From: Listeria monocytogenes ATCC 19117
Lineage (GTDB): Bacteria > Bacillota > Bacilli > Lactobacillales > Listeriaceae
DNA length: 64,000 nt
Direction of reading: 5' to 3'
Assembly (NCBI RefSeq): GCF_000307025.1
Contig: NC_018584.1
Location: 124,001 to 188,000, forward strand
The position numbers and the translations under genes were made by a program. The notes under the pieces were generated by a model. The model was given only the letters and a program-made list of their open reading frames with translations. It made no database searches and was not told the DNA's origin. Positions 16,788 through 26,052 of the stretch are shown piece after piece. Position 1 is the stretch's first letter. Each line of letters starts with the position of its first letter.

Positions 16788-17496
16788 TGCCGGTCATGGT
16801 GGCAAGGATCCAGGGGCAAGCGGCAATGGACTTGTTGAAAAAAATTGGGTACTTGCAACTGCGAAACAGCTTCAAATAGAACTAGTAAAAGCTGGGTTTG
16901 AAGTAGGGATGACGCGAACAAATGATACTTTTTTAGAATTACGTGAACGTGCAAAAAAAGCGAATAGTTTTAAAGCAAATTTATTTATTTCACTTCATTT
17001 TAATGCGGGTGGAGGTAAAGGTTACGAAGATTATATTTACACATCGGTTCCAGCTAAAACGGTAGAAATACAGAAAATCATTCATAAAAATATTATTGCT
17101 AAAGTTACTAAACACGGAATGAATGATCGTGGGATGAAGAAGGCTAATTTTGCTGTATTAAGAGAAACAGCAATGGACGCTATCTTACTGGAAGCTGGTT
17201 TTTGTGATAGCACTGATGCATTAATTCTTGAGAAGAAAGCTTATCAAACTGATTATTGTTTAGGAATTGTAGCAGCAGTACAAGAGATTTTTGGGGCTAT
17301 GGTAACAAAATATAGGGCAGGTAAATATTTGACAAGTGATGATGCTATATCAGGCACAAATATTAAAGGATATTTAGAAGCAGGAACAAAGGTTTTTGTT
17401 TATAAAGAAACAGAAAAAACGCTTAATTTAACTACTACAAAGGGTGTTCCAGGAAGTTGGGTTTTAAAAACAGAAGTTAATACAGGAAAAAGATAA
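16768..17496 (+). CDS. N-acetylmuramoyl-L-alanine amidase (endolysin, Amidase_3)
   Basis: 242 residues. The N-terminal catalytic domain has the Amidase_3 zinc motifs: IDAGHGGKDPGASG (His), LRERAKKAN (Glu), ISLHFNA (His) and ILLEAGF (Glu). The C-terminal ~65 residues (from TKYRAGKYLTSDDA) form a small SH3-like wall-binding region. There is no signal peptide, so it depends on the preceding holin. A hairpin terminator follows. Confidence 0.88.
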   Translation: MTKIWIDAGHGGKDPGASGNGLVEKNWVLATAKQLQIELVKAGFEVGMTRTNDTFLELRERAKKANSFKANLFISLHFNAGGGKGYEDYIYTSVPAKTVEIQKIIHKNIIAKVTKHGMNDRGMKKANFAVLRETAMDAILLEAGFCDSTDALILEKKAYQTDYCLGIVAAVQEIFGAMVTKYRAGKYLTSDDAISGTNIKGYLEAGTKVFVYKETEKTLNLTTTKGVPGSWVLKTEVNTGKR

Positions 17497-17530
17497 AAAA
17501 GGAGCGGCCAATTTGGCTGCTCCTTTTTCT
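17495..17530. terminator. bidirectional terminator between monocin and nucleotidase genes
   Basis: GGAGC-GGCC pairs with GGC-GCTCC, flanked by A-run and T-run on opposite sides. It serves both the rightward lysis gene and the leftward nucleotidase gene. Confidence 0.85.
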
Positions 17531-17533
17531 CAA

Positions 17534-19888
17534 TTAACTTCTCTTCCGCAAAACATAAAGCGCAGTAGTCGTTAAAACAATACCGAATACAGTTGCAAAT
17601 CCAGCTGTATCACCGGTTGTTGGTAAGGATGTGTTAGCAGAAGTTCCTGTTGTTGATGTGTTTGGTGTCGTAGTTGTCGGATCTTCGGTAGTAGTAGTTC
17701 CGCCGTTTGTGCCGGAGCCGTTACCGTTATTTGTTCCGCCATTTCCATCTGTGCCACCGTTATTTCCGTTTCCATTACCATTGTCCGTGCCGCCGTTTCC
17801 ATTATCTGGAGGAGTTGTTGCCGCAGCTTGAACCGTTGCTTGGAAAGTGGTGCTGTATCCGTTCGGGTCAGTGATAGTTGTTGTGATTTGGTCGCCTTTT
17901 TTAAGGTTTAAAGATGTTACATCTACGGAAAACTTGCCATTTGCGTCAGCTGTTGCGTTAGGTCCGGCAGCAAGGGCCATTCTTGCGTTAGCAGTTGCTT
18001 TTTGAACAGAGACAGTTGCGCCAGGCAAAGTTGTTCCAGTTAGAGTTTTGTCTTTTTCGGCTAGTTTATTGATTTTTGTTGCGTCTTTGATTGCTTTGAT
18101 AGCTGCATCTTCGGCTTCTTTGTCGATTTCAGCTTGGGATTTGTAGACTTTACGTCCTTCTTTTTGAGCTGTAATGACTTTTCCAGCAGCTTTTTGGTCT
18201 TTGATGTAGTTGATGAATGTTTCAGTGTCTGGGTCGATTGCAGTTACTAGGTTTGCTTTTTTGAAGGCAGAGAATCCATCGCCACCGCCAAATAGGAAGT
18301 CATTGATTACGACTTTGTATTTTTGGTCGGCTTTTAAAGGAGTTCCGTCTTCTGTTGTAACGCTTGCAACTTTGTACGCATGATCTAAGTCATCTGTATC
18401 AGTGAAAGTATATTTTAATCCAGAAATTTGTAGGAAATAAGTTTGGTTGCTTAAATATTGTTGGTTTAGAGCTTCCAAAATATCAGCACCAGTCATTTCT
18501 ACTACTTGAAGAATGTTACCAAATGGTTGAACAGCTTGTGCCGCGCCCCATGTGATTTCGTTTTGGCCATTTGCAAGACGAGTAGTAAGGTCAGAACGAA
18601 TTCCGCCGTTGTTAGTCATAGCAAAGTCGACATCGGCGCCGGCTTTATTTGCCATGTAACGTTGCGCATCTGTAATCATGTTACCAAGCTCTGATTCTTT
18701 ATCATCAATTGCTTTGTTGTCTGGATTGGTGTCACGAGAAATAACGTCTTTATTGGCTAGTCCGATAGTTTCGTTGATAACCCCTTCAATGCGGCTTTTC
18801 GCATCTTCAGTAACAGCTGTAATATCGGCATTTGGTGTGACGCTTCTCGTGTTGTATGTAATTTTAGCGTCAGGTGGTGTAACGAAATCGCCGGTAGTTT
18901 TATCAAGTTCGCCAGTTACATCTGAAAAAGCTTTACCATTGTTGTAACTTTGAACGATACGAGTTTTTCCGACTAATCCATTTGTGTATTGGTGATTGTG
19001 TCCAGCAAGAACTAAATCGACCGAGTTATTTGGGTCTAATTCATTTGCTTTTGTGATCATATTAGCAGCTTCCCCAGCTACATCTTGTTTTGTTCCAGTG
19101 TTAGGATTTCCAGTAGAAAGTGCCGGAACGTGAGATAGAACAACGATTGCGTTAACGCCTTGGCCTCTTAGTTCAGCAGAGTATTTAACGATTGTTTCTG
19201 CTTCATCAAGGAAATCATAGTCTTTAATATGATTTGCAAGAACTAAATTAGGAATTTCTGTTGTAACGATACCGATGAAGCCAACTTTGACGCCATCAAT
19301 TTCTTTTACATAGTATGGTAAAAAGCCTTCTGCGACTGTGTTTGTTCCTTTGTTGACCACGTTAGCTGCGACGATTTTCATGTCACTTTTAACGCGTGGA
19401 TAAGCTTCTACGATTGGTCCGAATTTGTTTGTAGAAACTCCGTCCAAAATTCGTTTGTATTCTGGTAATCCTTCATCAAACTCATGGTTACCTAATGTGC
19501 CGACTTCGAAATTCATTTTTTGGAGAACTTTCATCGTTGGCTCGTCTTGAAGTAAACCTGATACTGCTGGACTTGCGCCGACCATGTCGCCCGCTTGAAC
19601 ACGGATAGCATTGTCAGTTGTCGCCCCAGGATTTGCCTGTAAAAATGAGTTAGTGGCATTATCCAAATTGGTAGCTAAGTAATCTGCTCCGCCAATTGGT
19701 GAGCCTGATGCATCTTTAGAGGCTGTTTCAAGCGCTCCGTGGAAATCATTTATTCCCAAAATCTGAATGGGAACGGTATCCGCTGCTGCTTGTGCTGTTG
19801 TCCCGGTGAATGGTGCTGTAAGTCCGATTGTGAGCCCTGCTACGAGTAAAACATGTGTAGTTTTCTTGAAAAATTTGTTCACTTTCAC
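17534..19888 (-). CDS. LPXTG-anchored 5'-nucleotidase/phosphoesterase
   Basis: 784 residues. Signal peptide (ending TTAQAA), then a calcineurin-like phosphoesterase domain with GINDFHG, GNHEFDEG and AGHNH metal motifs, then a 5'-nucleotidase C-terminal domain (GGIRSD, GGGDGFSAF). After a small Ig-like domain comes a long Gly/Asn/Thr-rich linker, sorting signal LPTTGD, a hydrophobic helix and a KRS tail. It is a surface enzyme expected to hydrolyse extracellular nucleotides for scavenging or immune modulation (inference). By position it is lmo0130. A cre-like sequence lies upstream. Confidence 0.9.
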   Translation of the reverse strand: MKVNKFFKKTTHVLLVAGLTIGLTAPFTGTTAQAAADTVPIQILGINDFHGALETASKDASGSPIGGADYLATNLDNATNSFLQANPGATTDNAIRVQAGDMVGASPAVSGLLQDEPTMKVLQKMNFEVGTLGNHEFDEGLPEYKRILDGVSTNKFGPIVEAYPRVKSDMKIVAANVVNKGTNTVAEGFLPYYVKEIDGVKVGFIGIVTTEIPNLVLANHIKDYDFLDEAETIVKYSAELRGQGVNAIVVLSHVPALSTGNPNTGTKQDVAGEAANMITKANELDPNNSVDLVLAGHNHQYTNGLVGKTRIVQSYNNGKAFSDVTGELDKTTGDFVTPPDAKITYNTRSVTPNADITAVTEDAKSRIEGVINETIGLANKDVISRDTNPDNKAIDDKESELGNMITDAQRYMANKAGADVDFAMTNNGGIRSDLTTRLANGQNEITWGAAQAVQPFGNILQVVEMTGADILEALNQQYLSNQTYFLQISGLKYTFTDTDDLDHAYKVASVTTEDGTPLKADQKYKVVINDFLFGGGDGFSAFKKANLVTAIDPDTETFINYIKDQKAAGKVITAQKEGRKVYKSQAEIDKEAEDAAIKAIKDATKINKLAEKDKTLTGTTLPGATVSVQKATANARMALAAGPNATADANGKFSVDVTSLNLKKGDQITTTITDPNGYSTTFQATVQAAATTPPDNGNGGTDNGNGNGNNGGTDGNGGTNNGNGSGTNGGTTTTEDPTTTTPNTSTTGTSANTSLPTTGDTAGFATVFGIVLTTTALYVLRKRS

Positions 19889-19916
19889 ACTCTCCCTTTT
19901 TTCGCCAGTGGCAATT

Positions 19917-19932
19917 TTGTAAGCGCTAACTC
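19917..19932. promoter_or_regulatory. candidate CcpA cre site upstream of the nucleotidase
   Basis: TTGTAAGCGCTAACTC matches the WTGNAARCGNWWWCAW consensus through the C at position 14 but diverges at the last two bases. It lies 29-44 bases upstream of the start codon. Confidence 0.4.
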
Positions 19933-20075
19933 ATAGGTGCCTAGCTATAATTGTAGCAAAGAGGAATCACCCTAGCAATAGGAAATATGGATTTTGTGTA
20001 AATGTAGTGATAATATTTGGCTATATTTTCATTTCGATGGAAAAAAGGGTAAACTAGAGAAAAAGGAGGGATAAG

Positions 20076-20825
20076 ATGGATATCTCAAGTACGGAAATAT
20101 GGGATGCAATTAGGAGAAATAGTTATTTGCTATATTATCAACCAAAAGTAGACGCGAAAACGAATAAAATTATTGGCTTTGAAGGTTTGATTCGATTAAA
20201 AACGGCAACAACCATTTTGGCTCCAATTGATTTCTTTGATGATATTGTCCTTTTAAATGCAACGCGGGAAATGCAAGATTTTGTTGCTGAAACAGCGATA
20301 AAACAGATTAATCAGCTAGGAGGACGTTTTTCAATTTCGATTAATATTCCGGCACATTATGTAGCGAGCAGTACGTATATGACTTTTTTACATGATTATG
20401 TGAAAGAACATTTAAAGTATCCGGAATGCTTAGAAATAGAGATTATCGAACGAGGCGAAATAACGGAACTAGCTATAGCGGATAAAAACTTACGAAAAAT
20501 AAAAGACCTTGGTGTCAAAGTAAGTATGGATGATTTTGGGAAAGGTTATAGTTCGCTTGCGTATTTACGCAGCTTACCGATTGATATTGTGAAAACAGAT
20601 ATGTCCTTTATCGCGCTTTTAAAAACAGATCGAAAACAACAAATTATTATTCGAGCGATTGTCAATTTGTGTCATGATTTAGGCGGGAAAGTAGTTACAG
20701 AAGGCGTTGAAGACATGGAGCAAGTCGAAAAATTACGGGAAATGAAAGTAGACTATTTCCAGGGCTATTATTTTAGTCGACCACTACCGATGGAAGATAT
20801 TAAAGAAAAATATTCCTTTGTGTAA
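20076..20825 (+). CDS. pdeB: EAL-domain c-di-GMP phosphodiesterase
   Basis: 249 residues, EAL domain only. All key positions are present: E in FEGLIRLK (EGL), N in SINIP, E in EIIERGE, DD in MDDFGKGYSS, K in IVKTDMSF, E in VTEGVED and Q in FQGYYFSRPLP. Unlike the EAL protein near 5 kb, loop 6 is canonical. Soluble, with no sensor domain. By position it is lmo0131, recalled as PdeB. AAAGGAGGG precedes the ATG. Confidence 0.85.
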   Translation: MDISSTEIWDAIRRNSYLLYYQPKVDAKTNKIIGFEGLIRLKTATTILAPIDFFDDIVLLNATREMQDFVAETAIKQINQLGGRFSISINIPAHYVASSTYMTFLHDYVKEHLKYPECLEIEIIERGEITELAIADKNLRKIKDLGVKVSMDDFGKGYSSLAYLRSLPIDIVKTDMSFIALLKTDRKQQIIIRAIVNLCHDLGGKVVTEGVEDMEQVEKLREMKVDYFQGYYFSRPLPMEDIKEKYSFV

Positions 20826-20837
20826 GATGTATAAATA

Positions 20838-20893
20838 AAAAATTGGTTGGTGTGAGAATGGTAATTTACCAAATTCACACCAACCAATTTTAT
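20838..20893. terminator. bidirectional terminator
   Basis: A long stem (AAAATTGGTTGGTGTGA pairing with TCACACCAACCAATTTT) lies between the EAL gene and the convergent IMP dehydrogenase gene, with A and T tracts on either side. Confidence 0.88.
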
Positions 20894-20894
20894 T

Positions 20895-22403
20895 TTATTT
20901 GATTAAATTATTTGAAGCATCTTTTACAACCACGTCATGCGCGCCGCCTTCTACGATAGAAGTGGACGAAACAAGGGTGATTTTTGCTTTTTGTTGTAAT
21001 TCAGGGATATTGAGCGCGCCGCAGTTACACATAGTAGAGCGTACTTTGCTAAGGCTGATGGCAACATTGTCTTTCAAAGATCCAGCGTAAGGAACATAAG
21101 AATCTACGCCTTCTTCAAAAGATAATTTCTTGTCGCCGCCAAGGTCATAACGTTGCCAGTTGCGCGCGCGGTTAGCTCCTTCACCCCAATATTCTTTCAT
21201 ATACGTGCCGTTTAAATTCACTTTATTAGTAGGACTTTCGTCAAAACGAGAGAAATAACGACCAAGCATGATAAAGTCAGCGCCCATTGCTAGAGCTAGC
21301 GTCATGTGGTAGTCATAAACAATTCCACCATCAGAACAAATCGGAATATATACACCTGTTTCTTCAAAATATTCATCGCGTGCTTTAGCCACATCAATTA
21401 GTGCAGTTGCTTGCCCGCGTCCGATACCTTTTTGTTCACGCGTGATACAAATGGAACCACCACCAACGCCAACTTTAACGAAATCTGCGCCAGCTTCTGC
21501 AAGATAACGGAAACCATCGCGGTCAACAACATTCCCTGCGCCAACTTTGACCGTATCGCCGTATTTACCGCGAACGTAGTCAAGTGTGCGTTTTTGCCAT
21601 TCGGAGTAACCCTCAGAGGAATCGATACACAGAATATCTGCGCCAGCTTCAACTAGAGCGGGGACACGTTCTTCGTAGTCGCGCGTGTTAATACCAGCTC
21701 CAACAACGTAACGTTTGGAGGAATCAAGTAGTTCTAATTTATTTTCTTTATTAGAGTCATAGTCTTTGCGGAATACCATATGGACTAGGTGCTCGTTATC
21801 GTCTACAAGTGGTAGGGCATTTAATTTGTTGTCCCAAATAATGTTGTTAGCTTCTTTTAAAGTGGTCGATTTGTTAGCAGTAACTAATTTTTCGAAAGGA
21901 GTCATGAAATCTGCTACTTTTTCATCAGGGCTCATGCGCGTTACGCGGTAGTCGCGACTTGTCACGATTCCAAGTAATTTACCGTGCGCTGTGCCGTCTT
22001 CTGTAACTGCTACTGTAGAATGACCCGTTTTTTCTTTTAAATTAAGGATGTCTTGAAGTGTTTTGTCAGGGCTGATGTTGGAATCACTAATAACGAAACC
22101 AGCTTTATGATTTTTCACGCGAGAAACCATTGCCGCTTCACTTTCGATGGACTGGGAGCCGAAGATGAATGATACGCCACCTTCTGTCGCAAGCGCAATC
22201 CCCATATTATCATCAGAAACAGCTTGCATAATTGCGGAAACAAGCGGAATGTTCATTGTGATAGCAGATTCTTCCCCTTTTTTAAATTTTACGATTGGTG
22301 TTTTTAAGCTAACATTTGTTGGAACACATTCAGCGGATGAGTAGCCTGGGACAAGTAAAAATTCACTAAATGTGCGGGACGGTTCTTCAAAATAAAATGC
22401 CAT
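20895..22403 (-). CDS. IMP dehydrogenase-family protein with CBS pair
   Basis: About 502 residues: a TIM barrel interrupted by two CBS domains (about 95-215). It has the catalytic loop [20 protein letters not shown] with the nucleophilic Cys, phosphate-binding SDGGI and a C-terminal flap region. It is diverged from a typical housekeeping GuaB. The usual Listeria guaB lies elsewhere as I recall, so this is a second copy that may act as IMP dehydrogenase or GMP reductase-like enzyme; the Cys-loop context favours the former. The ATG used corresponds to MAFYFEEP, about 8 bases after GGAGTGG. Confidence 0.75.
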   Translation of the reverse strand: MAFYFEEPSRTFSEFLLVPGYSSAECVPTNVSLKTPIVKFKKGEESAITMNIPLVSAIMQAVSDDNMGIALATEGGVSFIFGSQSIESEAAMVSRVKNHKAGFVISDSNISPDKTLQDILNLKEKTGHSTVAVTEDGTAHGKLLGIVTSRDYRVTRMSPDEKVADFMTPFEKLVTANKSTTLKEANNIIWDNKLNALPLVDDNEHLVHMVFRKDYDSNKENKLELLDSSKRYVVGAGINTRDYEERVPALVEAGADILCIDSSEGYSEWQKRTLDYVRGKYGDTVKVGAGNVVDRDGFRYLAEAGADFVKVGVGGGSICITREQKGIGRGQATALIDVAKARDEYFEETGVYIPICSDGGIVYDYHMTLALAMGADFIMLGRYFSRFDESPTNKVNLNGTYMKEYWGEGANRARNWQRYDLGGDKKLSFEEGVDSYVPYAGSLKDNVAISLSKVRSTMCNCGALNIPELQQKAKITLVSSTSIVEGGAHDVVVKDASNNLIK

Positions 22404-22503
22404 TATTTCCACTCCTTCTTCTATTTTTAAATGAATTTATAAAATATCTTTATTATTTCAATAACTGGATGGAAAGTCAATGATTGGGGGAGCTTTTTCG
22501 GAC

Positions 22504-22530
22504 GTTTTCTTTTGGGGGAAGAGTGGAATA
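22504..22530 (+). promoter_or_regulatory. possible sigma-B promoter
   Basis: GTTTTC (22504-22509) is followed after 15 bases by GGAATA (22525-22530), resembling GTTT-N14-GGGWAT sigma-B promoters. It lies about 40 bases upstream of two small genes that I recall as general-stress genes in Listeria. Confidence 0.35.
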
Positions 22531-22569
22531 GATGAAAGGTAGAGAAACTTTGGCGAAGGAGGTAATCAG

Positions 22570-22803
22570 ATGGACGAAGAAACATTGCTAGAACGTGGCT
22601 ACCGGAAGTATCGCGGGGCGGAGGTAGATATTTATTTTAATACAAATATTTGCGAGCATTCGGGTAATTGTGTAAAAGGTAACGCAGAACTTTTTAATTT
22701 GGATAGAAAACCATGGATTATGCCGGATAATGTATCGAAAGAAGAAGCGAAACGGGTGATTCATACTTGCCCGAGTGGAGCGCTTCAATATATCGAAAAA
22801 TAG
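22570..22803 (+). CDS. YjdI-like (4Fe-4S) mono-cluster protein
   Basis: 77 residues with the layout of the mono-cluster ferredoxin-like family: CEHSGNCVKGN and HTCPSGAL supply three to four Cys ligands. AAGGAGG lies before the ATG. It forms an operon with the GNAT-like gene 11 bases downstream, a pairing also found in other bacteria (yjdI-yjdJ). Exact function unknown. Confidence 0.8.
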   Translation: MDEETLLERGYRKYRGAEVDIYFNTNICEHSGNCVKGNAELFNLDRKPWIMPDNVSKEEAKRVIHTCPSGALQYIEK

Positions 22804-22814
22804 GAGGATATCAG

Positions 22815-23093
22815 ATGGAATATAAAAACGGTGAAAATAGAATTTATGCGGTAAATGATGAAGGAGTCGAGGTTGGTGAAGTGACTTTTGTGCCAACTGG
22901 GGAAGATATGTTTATTATTGACCATACAGGCGTTGATGATGCGGCTCGAGGTCAGGGGATAGCGCAAGAACTTGTGAAACGTGCGGTCGAAAAAGCGAAA
23001 ACAGAAGGAAAGAAAATTGTTCCGCTTTGTCCGTTTGCGAAAGCAGAATTTGCTAAGAAGCCGGAATATCAAGAAGTACAAGCTGCAAAATAA
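22815..23093 (+). CDS. YjdJ-like GNAT-fold N-acetyltransferase
   Basis: About 92 residues, a short GNAT variant. It contains the acetyl-CoA loop DDAARGQGIAQELV and the C-terminal KIVPLCPFAKAEFAK typical of the small YjdJ/GCN5-like group. ATG 22815 follows TAGGAGGATATC. It is paired with the mono-cluster protein gene. The substrate is unknown. Confidence 0.8.
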   Translation: MEYKNGENRIYAVNDEGVEVGEVTFVPTGEDMFIIDHTGVDDAARGQGIAQELVKRAVEKAKTEGKKIVPLCPFAKAEFAKKPEYQEVQAAK

Positions 23094-23100
23094 GAAGTGT

Positions 23101-23133
23101 AGACTAGGTTTTATGCCTAGTCTATTTTTATAA
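23101..23133 (+). terminator. intrinsic terminator
   Basis: AGACTAGG pairs with CCTAGTCT, followed by ATTTTTAT. Confidence 0.85.
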
Positions 23134-23161
23134 AAAATTTTAGAATTCCGGTTTTCTCTTC

Positions 23162-23190
23162 TTGACATCTGCTTTGTTTCAGTGTATCTT
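23162..23190 (+). promoter_or_regulatory. sigma-A promoter of the S-box leader
   Basis: TTGACA (23162-23167) and TATCTT (23185-23190) are spaced by 17 bases, about 40 bases upstream of the riboswitch. Confidence 0.7.
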
Positions 23191-23230
23191 TAATTCACAG
23201 TAAACTTATAGGAATAATAGTATTACGTTT

Positions 23231-23331
23231 TCTTATCAAGAGCGGTGGAGGGAATCGGCCCAGTGAAGCCCAGCAGCGGAGCGCAAGTTCTATGCTAATT
23301 CCGATCAGAAGTAATATTCTGGCAGATAAGT
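23231..23331 (+). ncRNA. SAM-I (S-box) riboswitch aptamer
   Basis: The conserved S-box blocks are visible in order: CTTATCAAGAG, GGTGGAGGGA, GGCCC-GTGAAGCCC, GCTAATTCC and the closing AGATAAG that pairs with the first block. It is about 100 nt long and is followed by a terminator hairpin and then ctaP, so high S-adenosylmethionine should stop transcription of the transporter. Confidence 0.92.
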
Positions 23332-23346
23332 AGTAGCTTTTAATGA

Positions 23347-23390
23347 GGCGCTTCGATTCTGACCAAAAAACAGAGGAAGCGTTATTTTTT
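23347..23390 (+). terminator. riboswitch expression-platform terminator
   Basis: CGCTTC...TCTG pairs with CAGA...GAAGCG and is followed by TTATTTTTT. It lies between the S-box aptamer and the ctaP start, as expected for SAM-dependent termination. Confidence 0.85.
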
Positions 23391-23418
23391 AGCGCTTAAA
23401 GAGGGGAGTTTTTGTTAG

Positions 23419-24993
23419 ATGAAGAAATTTTTATTAGTAGCGGTTATCTCGGTTTTTGCCTTGGTGTTAACAGCTTGCGGAGGCTCTGGCGCTAGTTCAG
23501 ACAAAGCAAATGGTTCAGGCAAAGCGAAAGACGGCGGCTCTCTAATTATCGGCGTTACTGGGGATCCAGAAGTTATCAATCCGAACTACGCTTCTGACCG
23601 TGTAACATTAACGATTCAACAAGCTGTATACGCACCGCTATTTTGGGAAGTTGACGGGAAACCGGCACTTGCAAAAAGCTTAGATATTTCAGATGACAAC
23701 TTAACTTACACTGTGAAACTAAAAGATGGTTTAACTTGGCACGACGGCAAACCTTTAACTGCAGACGATGTAGTATTTACTGTAAATTCTATTTTAGATA
23801 CAAAACAAAACAGCCCGAACCGCGGCAACTTTGTTTTTGACGATAAACCTGTAAAAGTAGAAGCAGTAGACGACACAACGGTGAAATTCACTTTACCAAC
23901 TGTTGCTCCAGCCTTTGAAAATACAATTAAAACTTTCTTCCCAATTCCAAAACACATTTTTGAAGGGGTAGAAAACATCGAGAAAAGTGATAAAAACAAA
24001 AATCCAATCGGCTCAGGTCCGTACAAATTTGTTGAATACAAAACAGGCGAATATGTTTCCCTAGAAAGATTCAACGACTATTTTGACGGCAAACCAAAAT
24101 TGGATAAAGTTACTTTCCGAATCACAAAAGACCAAAACGCAGCTAATTTAGCACTGCAAAATGGCGAAATCAACCTAAAATCCATTCAACCTTCTGATAG
24201 AAACAAAGTAGAAAAAGCGAGCGCGGTAAACATTATCACTTACCCGGAAAATCGCTTAAGCTATGCGACATTCAACGAAAACCAACCAGCACTTAAATCA
24301 AAAGAACTTCGCCAAGCCCTTTCTTATGCGCTTGATCGTGAAGAAATCATTGATGCGGCTTACGGTTCAGATGAATACGCAAAACCAGCTTCCTCGTTCC
24401 TAACAGAAAACACAAAATATTTCACGGATAAAGTAGAAACATACGACCAAGACATTGCCAAAGCGAAAAAATTAGTAAAAGAAAGTGGTTTTGATACAAG
24501 TCAAAAACTAACTGTTTACTATTTAAACAACAGTAAATCACAAGAAAGTATCGCGCTTTACTTGCAACAACAATACAAAGAAATCGGTGTGACGCTTGAC
24601 TTGAAACCAACAGATCCAAATGCACTAAGCAACATCACACTTGACCGCAAAAACGCAGACTACTCTATCGCACTAAATGGTTATATCATGGGGAACGATC
24701 CTGATGCGTATAAATCCCTATACCTAAGCGATGCGCCATATAACTATTCGAACTACCACAACAAAGATCTAGATGCACTTTGGGAAAAAGGTGCTGTAAC
24801 TGCAGACGATAAAGAACGTCAAGAAATCTATGAAAAAATCCAAAACACCATTGCTGATGACGCTGTAATTTATCCAATTTCTTATGATAATGCAGTGCTA
24901 GCTCTTGATAGCCGTTACGGTGGTCAAAAAGCTGCCACACCACAACCAGTAACCATGTTCCGTGATCTTTCTAAACTATATTTAACGGAATAA
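23419..24993 (+). CDS. ctaP: substrate-binding lipoprotein CtaP of peptide/cysteine-source ABC transporter
   Basis: 524 residues, SBP family 5 (OppA/DppA). Lipoprotein signal with lipobox LTAC. Typical segments are GDPEVINPNYA, LKDGLTWHDGKPLTADDV and YPISYDNAVLA. By position it is lmo0135, recalled as CtaP (cysteine transport-associated protein), which more recent work links to glutathione/cysteine uptake. Control by a SAM riboswitch supports a role in sulfur amino-acid supply. The ATPases are not encoded here, so shared Opp-type ATPases are probable (inference). Confidence 0.88.
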   Translation: MKKFLLVAVISVFALVLTACGGSGASSDKANGSGKAKDGGSLIIGVTGDPEVINPNYASDRVTLTIQQAVYAPLFWEVDGKPALAKSLDISDDNLTYTVKLKDGLTWHDGKPLTADDVVFTVNSILDTKQNSPNRGNFVFDDKPVKVEAVDDTTVKFTLPTVAPAFENTIKTFFPIPKHIFEGVENIEKSDKNKNPIGSGPYKFVEYKTGEYVSLERFNDYFDGKPKLDKVTFRITKDQNAANLALQNGEINLKSIQPSDRNKVEKASAVNIITYPENRLSYATFNENQPALKSKELRQALSYALDREEIIDAAYGSDEYAKPASSFLTENTKYFTDKVETYDQDIAKAKKLVKESGFDTSQKLTVYYLNNSKSQESIALYLQQQYKEIGVTLDLKPTDPNALSNITLDRKNADYSIALNGYIMGNDPDAYKSLYLSDAPYNYSNYHNKDLDALWEKGAVTADDKERQEIYEKIQNTIADDAVIYPISYDNAVLALDSRYGGQKAATPQPVTMFRDLSKLYLTE

Positions 24994-25017
24994 TAATTAA
25001 AAATCATTCGTAAAAAA

Positions 25018-25057
25018 TCTGGCCTGCCATGCTTGTTTTTGGCAGGTTCAGGTTTTT
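25018..25057 (+). terminator. intercistronic hairpin
   Basis: CCTGCC...GGCAGG stem followed by TTCAGGTTTTT between the binding protein and permease genes. It is probably a leaky terminator that keeps permease expression lower than that of the binding protein. Confidence 0.6.
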
Positions 25058-25094
25058 ACTTGTCATTTTTAGTGTTTTAGATAGGAGATAAATT

Positions 25095-26045
25095 ATGCTA
25101 AAAACAATCATAAAACGCGTATTGCAAATTATTCCGATGCTATTTATTATCTCGATTATTTCGTTTGCACTTATAAAATTAGCGCCCGGGGATCCCGTGA
25201 ATTCTTTTGTTACGCCTGATATGAATCCTGACGATGTGGAACGAATTAGACAAAGTTTAGGACTTGATCAACCAATTTATGTGCAGTACTTTATTTGGCT
25301 TGGAAACTTGTTGCAAGGAAACCTTGGTTATTCGATTGTGAATAGCCAGCCAGTTTTGCAACAAATTTTAGAGAGAATTCCGGCGACACTTGGTTTGGTG
25401 GGAACTTCGCTCGTTCTGACTCTATTATTATCGATTCCACTTGGTTTAGTTGCAGCAAATTATGAAAACACGTGGATTGATAAAGTATTAAACGGGATTT
25501 CATATATTGGGATTTCGATTCCGATTTTTTGGTTTGGGATGATTTTAATAGATGTATTTTCGATTCAGCTAGGTTGGCTTCCAAGTCTAGGGATGCGAAC
25601 GATTGGGGTCGACTCTTTTTGGGATATGGCGGAGCATGCGATTTTACCAGTTATAACGCTGACTTTCCAAGGGTGTGCGGCATATTATCGTTACGTACGC
25701 TCGAATACCATCAACCAATTAAAAGAAGAATATGTTTTGTTTGGTTATGCGAAAGGTCTATCCAAAGTGCAAATTATGGGGCATCATGTCTTGAAAAATT
25801 CCTTGCTACCAGTTATAACACTACTTGGGATGTCACTTCCGCAAGTCATTACAGGCGCTTTTATTACCGAAAGTATTTTTTCATGGCCGGGCATGGGCTC
25901 GCTTGGAATTAACGCGATTTTCCAATTAGATTATCCAGTTATTATGGCGATTACGCTATTTTCAGCGCTGTTATTAATTATCGGAAACTTGCTGGCCGAT
26001 TTAGCTTATATGATTGTCGATCCGCGGATTAGGGAAATGGGGTGA
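25095..26045 (+). CDS. ABC transporter permease (DppB/OppB type)
   Basis: 316 residues with about six membrane helices. The N-terminal signature (LKTIIKRVLQIIPMLFII) and ISFALIKLAPGDP are typical of DppB/OppB. The EAA loop (EYVLFGYAKGLSKVQIMGHHVLKN) is the contact site for the ATPase. Strong GGAGA ribosome site. It overlaps the second permease frame, and the two form the channel used by CtaP. Confidence 0.9.
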   Translation: MLKTIIKRVLQIIPMLFIISIISFALIKLAPGDPVNSFVTPDMNPDDVERIRQSLGLDQPIYVQYFIWLGNLLQGNLGYSIVNSQPVLQQILERIPATLGLVGTSLVLTLLLSIPLGLVAANYENTWIDKVLNGISYIGISIPIFWFGMILIDVFSIQLGWLPSLGMRTIGVDSFWDMAEHAILPVITLTFQGCAAYYRYVRSNTINQLKEEYVLFGYAKGLSKVQIMGHHVLKNSLLPVITLLGMSLPQVITGAFITESIFSWPGMGSLGINAIFQLDYPVIMAITLFSALLLIIGNLLADLAYMIVDPRIREMG

Positions 26046-26052
26046 GGAGTTC

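Noticed and set aside
6736..17530. Monocin region as a complete inducible prophage
   Set aside because: No integrase, replication, terminase, portal or capsid genes and no attachment repeats are visible; only tail and lysis functions are present.
23706..24943. Minus-strand frames inside ctaP
   Set aside because: No start signals; the plus-strand lipoprotein is unambiguous.
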